From DUPQ01 sp964563155 (lineage in GTDB: Bacteria; Bacillota; Clostridia; DUPQ01), in assembly GCA_964563155.1 (NCBI GenBank), contig CAZLVL010000004.1, positions 62,001-126,000 of the forward strand: a DNA stretch of 64,000 nucleotides. Direction: 5' to 3'. Position numbers and translations under genes: made by a program. Below, piece after piece: positions 45,191-53,412 of this stretch. The number at the start of each line of letters is the position of its first letter. Position 1 is the first letter of the stretch. Under the pieces are notes generated by a model, which worked only from the letters and a program-made list of their open reading frames with translations, was not told the DNA's origin and did no database searches.

Positions 45191-46060
45191 ATGTTGAAAA
45201 TATTGAGTAGTAGAAAGAAAATTAATATTGTTCTTATAGTAATTATGGTTATTTTGGCCATAGCTTTTATTATTTTTGCACTTTTATTCCATTTTGATAA
45301 GAAGCAATATCTAATTGCTGACGATTTGTATAAAAGCATTAGAAGCCAAGTTGTATTAGATAATCCACAAGTCTCTTTGCCAGATGAAGACAAGAATCAA
45401 GATAGTGAAAAAGACATTAATACTGAGGATAATAGCAAGAAGGAAGAAGTTCCTGATTTAAAAGAAGATCCTTTCGTAGAGGCCAAACCCTTTAAAATAC
45501 CAAAGATTGATTTTGATTTGTTAAAAGAAATAAATCCTCAGGTTGTAGCTTGGATATGCTCTGAAGATGGAGTGATAGATTATCCTCTTGTAAAAGGAGA
45601 GGATAACTACTATTATCTAGACCGTCTTTTTACAAAAGAGACAAATAGTTCAGGGTCAATATTCTTGGATTTTCGAAATAGTGAGGATTTTTCTGATAAG
45701 GCAGCAGTAATATATGGGCATAATATGAAAAATGGTACAATGTTTGCCCAACTTATGAAATACAAGTCTCAAGACTTTTATGAGAAACACCCCCGTATTT
45801 ATTTAATAACACCTAGAGGTGATTTTGTAATAGAGCTATTTAGTGGCTTTTTAGCTGATGGTAAATATGAGTTTATTAGATTTGATTTTTTAGATGATTT
45901 AGACTTTTTGGACTACATAGACTCTTTGTATTCATTATCTACCTTTACAAGCTCAGTAAAGATTGAACCAAATGACCAGGTTATGGCTCTTAGTACCTGC
46001 GCTTATGACTTTTCCAATGCAAGATTTGTAGTTTTTGGAAAGTTGATACCAATTGAGTAG
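45191..46060 (+). CDS. srtB: Class B sortase
   Basis: A 289-residue membrane-anchored transpeptidase that cuts sorting signals and joins the protein to the cell wall. One N-terminal helix (about residues 12-34), an acidic linker, then the sortase fold. Catalytic His177 lies in VIYGHNMKNGTMF, Cys270 in ALSTCAYDF and Arg278 in NARFVVFG. The class B pattern WICSEDGVIDYPLVKG is clear. It starts 87 bases after the adhesin gene and is probably its dedicated partner. The ribosome site before ATG 45191 is poor (GTGGG directly adjacent), so the start or translation rate is uncertain. Confidence 0.93.
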   Translation: MLKILSSRKKINIVLIVIMVILAIAFIIFALLFHFDKKQYLIADDLYKSIRSQVVLDNPQVSLPDEDKNQDSEKDINTEDNSKKEEVPDLKEDPFVEAKPFKIPKIDFDLLKEINPQVVAWICSEDGVIDYPLVKGEDNYYYLDRLFTKETNSSGSIFLDFRNSEDFSDKAAVIYGHNMKNGTMFAQLMKYKSQDFYEKHPRIYLITPRGDFVIELFSGFLADGKYEFIRFDFLDDLDFLDYIDSLYSLSTFTSSVKIEPNDQVMALSTCAYDFSNARFVVFGKLIPIE

Positions 46061-46082
46061 TTAAAGCAATTAATATTGCATG

Positions 46083-46111
46083 TTATCAAAAATATGATAA
46101 ACTTATATAAA
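46083..46111 (+). promoter_or_regulatory. Probable promoter of the pheST leader
   Basis: TTATCA (46083-46088), a 17-base spacer, then TATAAA (46106-46111). The predicted +1 near 46118 falls just where the T-box-like leader begins. Confidence 0.5.
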
Positions 46112-46115
46112 TACT

Positions 46116-46345
46116 GTGAAGAAAGAAAGTAACTTATTGGACTTTTATTAGAGAAACAATACCTTGGCTGGAAGTATTGTAAAAGAGAAGATAAGCGAAG
46201 TTCCTTTTGGAGTAGTTCAGATGAACTAATAGTAGTTTGAATCGGAAGAATACCGTTAAAAGTTCCTTACATTGTTTGATGTGTAGTCTCATGGTTTGAA
46301 TCAGCTTTCACCCTATTGGGATGAAAGCTTTTATTTTGGAGGAAT
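46116..46345 (+). ncRNA. T-box-like leader (phenylalanine) upstream of pheS
   Basis: T-box leaders read tRNA charging and control a terminator. Here GAAGAAAGAAAGTAAC supplies the AGTA motif (46128-46131). Stem I carries AGAGA then GGCTGGAA in the apical loop between ACAATAC and GTATTGT arms. GAAG precedes a TTC triplet (46201-46203), which fits a Phe UUC specifier. GGAG and a TAGTTC/GAACTA hairpin follow, then a terminator at 46303. The T-box itself is atypical: GAATACCG (from about 46247) keeps NACCG but lacks the UGG that binds the tRNA 3' end. The class call rests on layout and context. Confidence 0.62.
46303..46337 (+). terminator. Leader terminator before pheS
   Basis: Stem AGCTTTCA-CCC / GGG-A-TGAAAGCT with a TATT loop and one bulged A, followed by TTTATTTT. 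It ends just before the pheS ribosome site and is the expected off-state of the leader. Confidence 0.8.
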
Positions 46346-46348
46346 ATT

Positions 46349-47365
46349 ATGTTGCAATTGGATGATCTAATTAAAAGAGCAAAAGATGAGGTGGAAGTAG
46401 CCAAAAATCTTAAGGACCTAGAAGACCTTAGGATTAAATACTTGGGTAAAAAGGGAGAAATCACCCAAGTGCTTAGAGGTATGTCCTCTTTGTCACCAGA
46501 AGAAAGGCCCCTGGCAGGAAAGGCTGCCAATGAAGCCAGAGAAAGCATTGAGTCTATGTTAGAAGATGCTAAAGATAGAATTGAAAAAGTTTTACTCAAT
46601 GAAAAGATTGAAGAAGAGACCTTGGATGTAACTATGCCAGGGAAAAGAACTAAATTAGGTCATCTTCATCCTTTTACCTCAATAATTGAAAGAATTCAAA
46701 ATGTCTTTTTGGGACTAGGATACACCATAGAAGAAGGTCCAGAGATAGAAACTGTTCATTACAATTTCGACCAATTAAATACACCTGAAGGTCATCCTTC
46801 TAAGGATGAACAAGATACCTTCTACTTTAATGCTGAAAAGTTGCTCCGGACCCAGACATCTCCAGTACAAGCTAGGGTTATGGAAAGATCAAAACCCCCC
46901 ATTAGAATAATATGTCCTGGAAGAGTATATAGGTCAGATGCTGTGGATGCTACCCACTCACCAGTCTTTCATCAGATCGAAGTATTAGTAGTGGATGAGG
47001 GGATTACTATGGCTAATCTAGTAGCTACCTTAAAGTTATTTGCTAAAGAGCTTTTTGGAGAGGATACTGAGATTCGTCTTAGACCCCATTACTTTCCATT
47101 TACAGAACCTAGTGCAGAGGTGGATGTTTCTTGCTGGGTATGTAAAGGGGTGGGTTGTTCAGTATGCAAAAATGAAGGTTTTGTTGAAATATTAGGGGCT
47201 GGTATGGTTCATCCTAATGTTTTAAGAAACTGTGGCATAGAACCAGAGGTATACAGTGGATTTGCCTTTGGTCTAGGAGTTGAAAGAACAGCTATGGCAG
47301 TTTACGGAATAAATGATTTAAGACTATTATATGAAAATGATATGAGATTTTTGTCTCAATTTTAG
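46349..47365 (+). CDS. pheS: Phenylalanyl-tRNA synthetase alpha subunit
   Basis: Catalytic alpha chain of the alpha2beta2 PheRS. 338 residues, normal length. An N-terminal coiled coil (residues 1-85) contacts tRNA. The class II core has FLGLGYTIEEGPEIETVHYNFD, motif 2 with RPHYFPFTEPSAEVDV and motif 3 with FAFGLGVERTAM. A CWVC...CSVC cysteine cluster interrupts the core at about residues 263-275, which could bind zinc; this insert occurs in many bacterial PheS proteins. ATG follows TTGGAGGAA. pheT starts 8 bases after the stop. Confidence 0.97.
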   Translation: MLQLDDLIKRAKDEVEVAKNLKDLEDLRIKYLGKKGEITQVLRGMSSLSPEERPLAGKAANEARESIESMLEDAKDRIEKVLLNEKIEEETLDVTMPGKRTKLGHLHPFTSIIERIQNVFLGLGYTIEEGPEIETVHYNFDQLNTPEGHPSKDEQDTFYFNAEKLLRTQTSPVQARVMERSKPPIRIICPGRVYRSDAVDATHSPVFHQIEVLVVDEGITMANLVATLKLFAKELFGEDTEIRLRPHYFPFTEPSAEVDVSCWVCKGVGCSVCKNEGFVEILGAGMVHPNVLRNCGIEPEVYSGFAFGLGVERTAMAVYGINDLRLLYENDMRFLSQF

Positions 47366-47373
47366 GAGGAAAC

Positions 47374-49761
47374 ATGAAAGTCCCATTTAAATGGATAAAA
47401 GAATTTGTAGATATTGATGTTGATATAAGGGAATTTTGTGAGATTATGACCTTAAGTGGAACCAAGGTAGAAGGCTTTAACTATTTGGGTGAAAACATTG
47501 AAGGTGTTGTTACTGGAAAAATCACAAGCTTAAAAAAACATGAAGATTCAGACCATCTTTTGATTGCCCAAGTTGATGTAGGGGACAAGACTGTCCAAAT
47601 AGTAACCGGTGCTCCTAATGTTGAACAAGGACAAGTTGTTCCAGTGGCTCTTGATGGAGCCAGATTGCCTAAAGGGCTGAATATTAAAAAGAGTAAACTA
47701 AGAGGTGTTATGTCTGAAGGAATGCTGTGTTCTATAGATGAACTGGACTTAACAAGCAATGACTACCCAGATGCTAGTAAAAATGGAATATGGGTTTTAG
47801 AACCTGATACTTCATTAGGTAAAGACATTAGAGAATATGCTGGGCTGGATGACTATGTTATTGAGTTTGAAATAACACCAAATAGGCCAGACTGCTATTC
47901 TGTAAGAGGTATTATAAATGAAGCCTCTGGAGTCTTAAGATCTCCAATAAAGAAAGCTGAATATTCATTAAAAAAAGAAGGTGCAAAAAAAGTAGAGGAC
48001 TATGCCAGTGTGGAAATTTCTGACTTTGACCTTTGTCCTAGATATTGTGGAAGAATAATAACAGATGTTTTAATACAGCCTTCTCCAGATTGGATGAGAG
48101 AAAGACTTAGAAATTCAGGTATTAGGCCAATTAATAATATAGTAGATATAACTAATTATGTGCTTTTAGAAATGGGCCAACCCATGCATGCCTTTGATTT
48201 AAATTATTTAGAAGGTGCTCATATCAATGTTAGAAGAGCTTTTGAAAATGAAAAGGTTGTTACAATAGATGAAAAGGAAAGAGCACTAGATTCTTCTATG
48301 TTGGTTATTGCAGATAAGAATAAAACTGTTGCGGTAGCTGGGGTTATGGGAGCAATGAACAGTGAAGTTAAGCAATCAACTAAGACTGTGCTTTTTGAGT
48401 CTGCTAACTTTAATTCCACCAGTGTCAGGCTTACTGCTAAAAAATTGGGTATGAGAACTGATTCTTCTGGCTTGTTTGAAAAGGGTTTAGACCCCTATAA
48501 TGCCTTGGATGCCATAAATAGGGCTTGTGAGTTAGTAGAGCTTTTAGGAGCAGGTAAGGTGGTAAAGGGAGTTATTGATGTTAAACAAGACTTGCCTGAA
48601 ATTAGAGAAATAGAATTTGATTATCAAGCTATTAATAGGCTTTTAGGAACTCAAATAAGTGAAGAAAAAATGGTAGAACTTTTAAGTGCTGCTGGATTTA
48701 AAGTAGATAGCAATAATCTTGTTACTATACCAAGTTATAGGGGTGATGTAAGGATTATGGCTGATTTAGCAGAAGAGGTTGCTAGATTTTATGACTATAA
48801 CAACATTGTTCCTTCTTTAAACCTAGGTAAATCTGTAACTCAAGGCCGTTTAAGTCATAGGCAAATGGTAAGAAGCGAAATTAGAAAGGTTATGGTAGCC
48901 TCAGGGCTTAGTGAAATAATGACCTACTCATTTATAAGCCCTAAAGTATATGATAGATTAGGTCTATCTAATGATAGTGAATTGAGAAACTACTTGACCA
49001 TTAAGAATCCTCTTGGAGAAGATTTTTCAGTTATGAGAACCACAACCTTACCTTCAATGCTAAAGGTTATATCCCATAACTTTAATAGAAATGTAGAGAA
49101 GGGAAGATTTTTTGAGATGGCAAAGACCTATCATCCCAAAAAAGAATCTGATAAAGAGGATCTTGAAATTGAAACCCTTGTTATAGGGGCCTATGGAGAC
49201 TTTGATTTTTATGTTCTTAAGGGAATTAGTGAAAATCTATTTGATGCTTTAAATATTAGTGATTATGAGTTTAGGACCAATAAGGAAAATCCTCTTTATC
49301 ATCTTGGAAGATGTGCAGATATCTTTATTGGAAAAGACAAAGTGGGAGAAATAGGCCAGGTTAAATATGAAGTTAGTGATGCCTTTGACAGCCCTAAAGA
49401 TTCCTATGCTTTGACCTTAGAAGTTGAAGCTTTAGTTAAAAATACTAGCTTTGATAAAAAATTTGTGGCCCTTCCTAGATTTCCACACTCTCAAAGAGAT
49501 TTATCTTTAGTGGTAAAAAAAGATATTAGCTCTTTAGAAATAACAAATATAGCTCTAGAGTCTTCCTTGGGAATTTTAGAAAGTATTAACTTGTTTGATA
49601 TGTATACTGGTTCACAGATAGAAAAAGGTTATAAGAGTTTATCCTATTCATTAACCTTTAGATCCTTAGAAAAAACCTTACAAGAAGAGGAAGTTAACAA
49701 GGCCATTGATAATATTATCAAAAACCTGGAAGATAAACTTGAGGCTAAGATCAGAAGTTGA
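47374..49761 (+). CDS. pheT: Phenylalanyl-tRNA synthetase beta subunit
   Basis: 795 residues, full length. The N-terminal EMAP-II-like tRNA-binding domain (GVVTGKITSLKKHEDSDHLLIAQVDVG, about residues 44-150) is followed by the B3/B4 editing domain, B5 (about 395-470), the catalytic-like core and the C-terminal ferredoxin-fold anticodon-binding domain (FPHSQRDLSLVV, last 95 residues). The first gene of the pair controls expression. ATG follows TAGGAGGAAAC. Transcription probably ends or is renewed before rodA, which has its own promoter. Confidence 0.97.
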   Translation: MKVPFKWIKEFVDIDVDIREFCEIMTLSGTKVEGFNYLGENIEGVVTGKITSLKKHEDSDHLLIAQVDVGDKTVQIVTGAPNVEQGQVVPVALDGARLPKGLNIKKSKLRGVMSEGMLCSIDELDLTSNDYPDASKNGIWVLEPDTSLGKDIREYAGLDDYVIEFEITPNRPDCYSVRGIINEASGVLRSPIKKAEYSLKKEGAKKVEDYASVEISDFDLCPRYCGRIITDVLIQPSPDWMRERLRNSGIRPINNIVDITNYVLLEMGQPMHAFDLNYLEGAHINVRRAFENEKVVTIDEKERALDSSMLVIADKNKTVAVAGVMGAMNSEVKQSTKTVLFESANFNSTSVRLTAKKLGMRTDSSGLFEKGLDPYNALDAINRACELVELLGAGKVVKGVIDVKQDLPEIREIEFDYQAINRLLGTQISEEKMVELLSAAGFKVDSNNLVTIPSYRGDVRIMADLAEEVARFYDYNNIVPSLNLGKSVTQGRLSHRQMVRSEIRKVMVASGLSEIMTYSFISPKVYDRLGLSNDSELRNYLTIKNPLGEDFSVMRTTTLPSMLKVISHNFNRNVEKGRFFEMAKTYHPKKESDKEDLEIETLVIGAYGDFDFYVLKGISENLFDALNISDYEFRTNKENPLYHLGRCADIFIGKDKVGEIGQVKYEVSDAFDSPKDSYALTLEVEALVKNTSFDKKFVALPRFPHSQRDLSLVVKKDISSLEITNIALESSLGILESINLFDMYTGSQIEKGYKSLSYSLTFRSLEKTLQEEEVNKAIDNIIKNLEDKLEAKIRS

Positions 49762-49766
49762 ATTGG

Positions 49767-49795
49767 TTGAGTAAGGGTAGGACCTGTATTATAAT
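49767..49795 (+). promoter_or_regulatory. Promoter of rodA
   Basis: TTGAGT (49767-49772), a 17-base spacer, then a perfect TATAAT (49790-49795). The predicted +1 near 49802 coincides with the GAGGA ribosome site, giving a leader of about 14 bases. Confidence 0.75.
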
Positions 49796-49815
49796 TAGGC
49801 TGAGGAAAAGATTAA

Positions 49816-50940
49816 ATGTTTAACAAAATAAGTATCAAAGCATTTTTTGCAAAGTTTGATTATATCTTTTTTGGCTTGGCCTTGTCCCTAGCGGGCATAG
49901 GCCTTTATGTCTTACCCAGTGTAGTAAATACTATGAATTCAGGACCTAGCATTGTAAAAACCCAGATTTTTGTAGTTGCTCTAGGTGTGATTGTTTGTTT
50001 AGTCTTATCTATCTTAGACTATTCCTTTTTTAGATATTGGGGGGTTCTTTTTTATGCTATTGGAATCTTAATGCTAATATATGTAATTCCTTTTGGTTAT
50101 GGAAGAGATGACCCTAATATAGGTTCAAATAGCTGGATTATTCTTTTTAATAGGTTTAGCTTTCAGCCTTCAGAGCTTATGAAAGTGGCCTATATGATGT
50201 TTGTTCCTGCCCAATTTGAACTACTAAAAGAAGAGTTTTCCTTTAAGCGTTTACTAATAACAGGAATATCAAGCACTCTTCCCATATTTTTAATTTTATT
50301 ACAATCAGATATGGGAACTGCTATTGTTTTTGCTTTTGCTTTAATGGTTATTATATTTGTATATGGGATTAAGTATAGGTACATAATCGTATCTATAGTA
50401 GGTTTTGCTATATCCTTGCCAATTATTTGGGTGTTTCTATCTGAATGGAGAAGAAATAGGATAAGGGTCTTTCTAAATCCCAACTATGACCCAGAAGGTG
50501 CTGGTTATCAGATGAGTAAATCCATAATTGCTCTTGGAAGTGGAGGCTTAAGAGGTTCAGGTCTGTATAACGGGATACAAACCCAAGGGGGAGGTATACC
50601 TGTTAGAGAATCAGACTTCATTTTTTCAGCTATAGGGGAAGAGCTAGGTTTTATTGGTTGTCTTGTAATTGTAATACTAGGTTTGGCTCTAGTTTTAAAG
50701 GGAATACATATAGCTTCTAAGTGTGCTAGCTACTATGGTCAGTATACAGTTATAGGTATAACAGCAATTTTAGCCTTTCACTTTATTGAAAATATAGGAA
50801 TGAATATAGGTCTAATGCCAGTGACTGGAATTCCTTTACCTTTTATCTCAGCTGGGGGGACAAATCTATTGGGAAGCTTTGCCATGATAGGCATTGTTAT
50901 ATCTGCTTCTATAAGAAGAGATCAAGTAAAAAGAACATAA
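49816..50940 (+). CDS. rodA: SEDS peptidoglycan glycosyltransferase, RodA type
   Basis: A 374-residue membrane enzyme with about 10 helices that polymerises lipid II during wall elongation. SEDS landmarks are SFQPSELMKVAYMMF, LLQSDMGTAIVF (the key Asp), YQMSKSIIALGSGGLRGSGL, RESDFIFSAIGEELGFIG and GIPLPFISAGGTNLLGSF. It is separate from the ftsW-like gene at 59498, and its place outside the division cluster favours RodA over FtsW. A terminator hairpin follows, then the mraZ promoter. Confidence 0.88.
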   Translation: MFNKISIKAFFAKFDYIFFGLALSLAGIGLYVLPSVVNTMNSGPSIVKTQIFVVALGVIVCLVLSILDYSFFRYWGVLFYAIGILMLIYVIPFGYGRDDPNIGSNSWIILFNRFSFQPSELMKVAYMMFVPAQFELLKEEFSFKRLLITGISSTLPIFLILLQSDMGTAIVFAFALMVIIFVYGIKYRYIIVSIVGFAISLPIIWVFLSEWRRNRIRVFLNPNYDPEGAGYQMSKSIIALGSGGLRGSGLYNGIQTQGGGIPVRESDFIFSAIGEELGFIGCLVIVILGLALVLKGIHIASKCASYYGQYTVIGITAILAFHFIENIGMNIGLMPVTGIPLPFISAGGTNLLGSFAMIGIVISASIRRDQVKRT

Positions 50941-50966
50941 ATTGCTATTTTTAGTCAAGTGGTAAA

Positions 50967-50993
50967 CAAGACACCTTTATTGGTGTTTTTTTT
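50967..50993 (+). terminator. Rho-independent terminator after rodA
   Basis: A short stem (ACACC / GGTGT, extendable by A-T and G-T pairs) with a TTTATT loop, then a run of eight T. It separates rodA from the mraZ operon. Confidence 0.75.
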
Positions 50994-51035
50994 AGTGTTT
51001 TTAGGAATTTTTGCAAAATATTTAAGGAAAACCTA

Positions 51036-51064
51036 TTGACATGGGCTTGAGGTGGCTGTAAAAT
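51036..51064 (+). promoter_or_regulatory. Promoter of the mraZ/dcw operon
   Basis: A perfect TTGACA (51036-51041), a 17-base spacer, then TAAAAT (51059-51064). The predicted +1 is near 51071, immediately before the GTGG repeats. Confidence 0.85.
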
Positions 51065-51072
51065 ATAATCAA

Positions 51073-51098
51073 GTGGTGACAAAGTGGTGACATAATGG
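51073..51098 (+). promoter_or_regulatory. Candidate MraZ operator: GTGG repeats at 11-bp spacing
   Basis: GTGG at 51073 and 51084 lies in two near-identical copies of AAGTGGTGACA, and ATGG at 51095 continues the 11-base period. Another GTGG is at 51052. MraZ is known to bind tandem GTG-containing boxes upstream of its own gene in other bacteria. Confidence 0.6.
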
Positions 51099-51119
51099 CA
51101 AGTAAGTGTGAGGCATAAG

Positions 51120-51584
51120 ATGGCAATGTATGGAGAATTTACGCATCGAGTGGATGACAAGGGGAGAGTAATACTTCCAGTATCTATGAGAGAAATCTTA
51201 GGTGAAAAATTCGTAATTGCTAAAAGCTCAGACACAACGCTAAACATCCTTTATTTATACACAAGATCTGATTGGGAAAACATTATTGAAGCTGGTGCAA
51301 AAATAGCAGCTAAAGATAGAAGTAAAGCTCCATTTGTAAGACAACTATCTGCCAGTGGAAAAGATACAGAATTAGATAACCAAAACAGGGTCCTTATCCC
51401 TATTGAACTTAGAAATTTTGCAAAGATTGAAAAAGAGGTTGTACTTCTTGGATTGGGTAATCGGGTAGAATTGTGGAATAAACAAGCTTATGAACACTAT
51501 ATACCTGAAACTACAACAATTGAAGAGTCTCAAGAAAATGCAGACAACGTAGCAGCCTTACTTGAAGAGATAGCAGCATTATAA
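51120..51584 (+). CDS. mraZ: MraZ transcriptional regulator
   Basis: 154-residue DNA-binding protein made of two AbrB/SpoVT-like half-domains: MYGEFTHRVDDKGRVILP near the N-terminus and LDNQNRVLIPIELRNFA near residue 90. It usually represses its own operon of wall and division genes. GTG 51108 is open in frame, but ATG 51120 is 6 bases after GAGG and is preferred; ATG 51126 is also possible. The stop overlaps the rsmH ATG by one base. Confidence 0.95.
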   Translation: MAMYGEFTHRVDDKGRVILPVSMREILGEKFVIAKSSDTTLNILYLYTRSDWENIIEAGAKIAAKDRSKAPFVRQLSASGKDTELDNQNRVLIPIELRNFAKIEKEVVLLGLGNRVELWNKQAYEHYIPETTTIEESQENADNVAALLEEIAAL

Positions 51585-52528
51585 TGAATGAATATTCACA
51601 TGAATCGGTAATGGCCGAGGAATGTATAAAATATTTGAATATTGACAAAAGCGGAATTTATGTAGACTGTACTGCCGGAGGTGGCGGACACTCACTAAGA
51701 ATATACAAAAGATTAAATGAAGATGGGCTCTTAGTCGCCTGTGACCAAGACTTAGAAGCCTGTACTGTTACTAAAGATAAGCTAACAAAGTACAAAGGAA
51801 AAGCTCAATTCAAGGTTGTAAATGATAACTTTGTGAACATTGACAAAATAATAGAAGATAATTGTCCCAAGGGAGTGGATGGGATATTGATGGATTTAGG
51901 AGTATCTTCTTATCAATTAGATACTAAAGATCGAGGATTTTCCTACCATCATGATGGACCTTTAGACATGAGAATGGATAATACCAAAGATAAAAGCGCC
52001 TATGACATAGTCAATAGGTATACAAAAGAAGATTTAGCTCGAATTCTATTTGAATACGGAGAAGAAAAACACTCAAGAAGAATAGCAGATGCTATAGTGC
52101 ACAAAAGAAAAGATAGGCCCATTACCACCACTTTAGAATTAGCAGAGATTATTAAGCAAGCATATCCTGCTAAAGAAAAATTTCGGGGCAAACATCCTGC
52201 CAGAAAATCCTTTCAAGCTATTAGGATAGAGGTTAATCAGGAGCTGGAGGTTTTGAAAGAAGCCTTACCAAAGGCGGCAAAAGCACTAAATAAAAATGGA
52301 AGATTAGTGGTTTTGACCTTTCATTCCTTGGAAGACAGAATAGTTAAGAATATATTTAATGAACTGGTTAACCCTTGTACATGTCCTCCTTCTTTTCCTG
52401 TATGTGTATGTGGAAAGGTTGCAGAACATAAATTAGTCCTAAGAAAGCCACTTCTTCCCAATGAAGAAGAGATGGAAAGGAATTATCGTGCCAGAAGCTC
52501 AAAACTTAGAGTTTTGGAAAAAATATAA
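51584..52528 (+). CDS. rsmH: 16S rRNA (cytosine-1402-N4)-methyltransferase
   Basis: A 314-residue SAM-dependent methyltransferase acting on C1402 of 16S rRNA. N-terminus HESVMAEECIKYLNI, SAM loop YVDCTAGGGGHS, DGILMDLGVSSYQLD, GFSYHHDGPLDMRMD and LTFHSLEDRIVK are all canonical. The start codon overlaps the mraZ stop. In most Firmicutes ftsL follows directly, but here 398 non-coding bases intervene. Confidence 0.97.
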   Translation: MNEYSHESVMAEECIKYLNIDKSGIYVDCTAGGGGHSLRIYKRLNEDGLLVACDQDLEACTVTKDKLTKYKGKAQFKVVNDNFVNIDKIIEDNCPKGVDGILMDLGVSSYQLDTKDRGFSYHHDGPLDMRMDNTKDKSAYDIVNRYTKEDLARILFEYGEEKHSRRIADAIVHKRKDRPITTTLELAEIIKQAYPAKEKFRGKHPARKSFQAIRIEVNQELEVLKEALPKAAKALNKNGRLVVLTFHSLEDRIVKNIFNELVNPCTCPPSFPVCVCGKVAEHKLVLRKPLLPNEEEMERNYRARSSKLRVLEKI

Positions 52529-52647
52529 ACTAAAGATAAAACATTACAAAAGGTCATTTTATATGACAAAGGCATGACACATTCTTACTACATGTAATGG
52601 AAAACACTAAAGAAAGATTAAAACACTAAAGAAAACACTAGAAGACA

Positions 52648-52682
52648 GCCGGTTATAAAAAATTCCCCCTTTTATAACCGGC
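52648..52682. repeat. 13-bp perfect inverted repeat in the rsmH-ftsL gap
   Basis: GCCGGTTATAAAA (52648-52660) pairs with TTTTATAACCGGC (52670-52682) around the loop AATTCCCCC. It is followed by AAAAATC rather than T, so it is not a standard terminator. A T-run comes 17 bases later after GGGC, which can also pair with AGCC at 52647. Confidence 0.7.
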
Positions 52683-52801
52683 AAAAATCTATCTAGGGCT
52701 TTTTTCTTCCTTATGAAATGAAAAAGTATACGTAAGTATAAAGAGGTTTCGGGAAAATAATTTTTTTAATATACTTCTAATTTATAGAAGATAAGATATT
52801 T

Positions 52802-52810
52802 TGCTATAAT
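52802..52810 (+). promoter_or_regulatory. Extended -10 promoter of the ftsL-like gene
   Basis: TGC followed by a perfect TATAAT (52805-52810). The -35 position is weak (TTATAG). The predicted +1 is near 52817, giving a leader of about 110 bases. Confidence 0.65.
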
Positions 52811-52926
52811 TAACAATATACAAAAAGTATATTTACCTATATACAATAAACTATATATAGCTACATAAATAAACTGTACATAGTTATAAAATATACATAT
52901 AAGATTGTTTGAAGAAGTGGATTTTA

Positions 52927-53397
52927 ATGGGAAAGATTAGAAAAGAAGAAGTAACTAAAGGTAATAAGAAAGAAAACAAAAAGACTGAAGGAAAAGTATA
53001 TAATGTTTTCTACTATTTCAAAGCCGTGATAATACTCTTGTTTGTATTCACGGCCTTATTTTTAATCATCTTTAGATATGTAGATATGATAAACAAGAAT
53101 TATGACATAAATATGATGACCAATAAGTTAAATGATATTAAGGCTGATAACTCATACCTATCTGCTAAGTTAGACAAACAATTAAATATTACAAAAATTA
53201 ATGATATTGCTACTAACAGGCTTAATATGGCGAAGCCCCATAAAGACCAGATTATATATATTAATGTGGATATAGAGGATAAATATGTTGCTAATGAAAC
53301 AGAGGATCTAAGGTCTAAGTACCTAAGGGTTTTAGATATAATTCAAAATACTTTTGATTCTATAAAAATTATGTTCAAGGATTTTAAGATTTTCTAA
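52927..53397 (+). CDS. FtsL-like division protein
   Basis: 156 residues with the FtsL/DivIC layout: a Lys-rich cytoplasmic tail (residues 1-30), one membrane helix (about 34-54) and an extracytoplasmic coiled coil (NMMTNKLNDIKADNSYLSAKLDKQLN). A short NRLNMAKPHKDQIIYI segment matches the family's 'A..LGM..P....i' end. FtsL scaffolds the septal complex with the SEDS and PBP partners. Sequence identity in this family is low; position before the PBP gene supports the call. ATG 52927 follows AGTGG; TTG 52909 is an alternative. Confidence 0.75.
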   Translation: MGKIRKEEVTKGNKKENKKTEGKVYNVFYYFKAVIILLFVFTALFLIIFRYVDMINKNYDINMMTNKLNDIKADNSYLSAKLDKQLNITKINDIATNRLNMAKPHKDQIIYINVDIEDKYVANETEDLRSKYLRVLDIIQNTFDSIKIMFKDFKIF

Positions 53398-53412
53398 TAT
53401 AATATAGTGATT

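Larger units (their letters stand above)
52529..52926. other. 398-base non-coding gap between rsmH and the ftsL-like gene
   Basis: No credible ORF. It holds three copies of AAAACACTA (52601, 52620, 52632; the first two extend to 15 identical bases), a 13-bp perfect inverted repeat (52648-52682), a T6 run at 52700, the direct repeat AGTATA-CGTA-AGTATA near 52728, and an extended -10 promoter at 52802. A very AT-rich leader with a small palindrome (52815-52833) follows. Downstream division and wall genes may thus be expressed separately from mraZ-rsmH. Confidence 0.7.
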
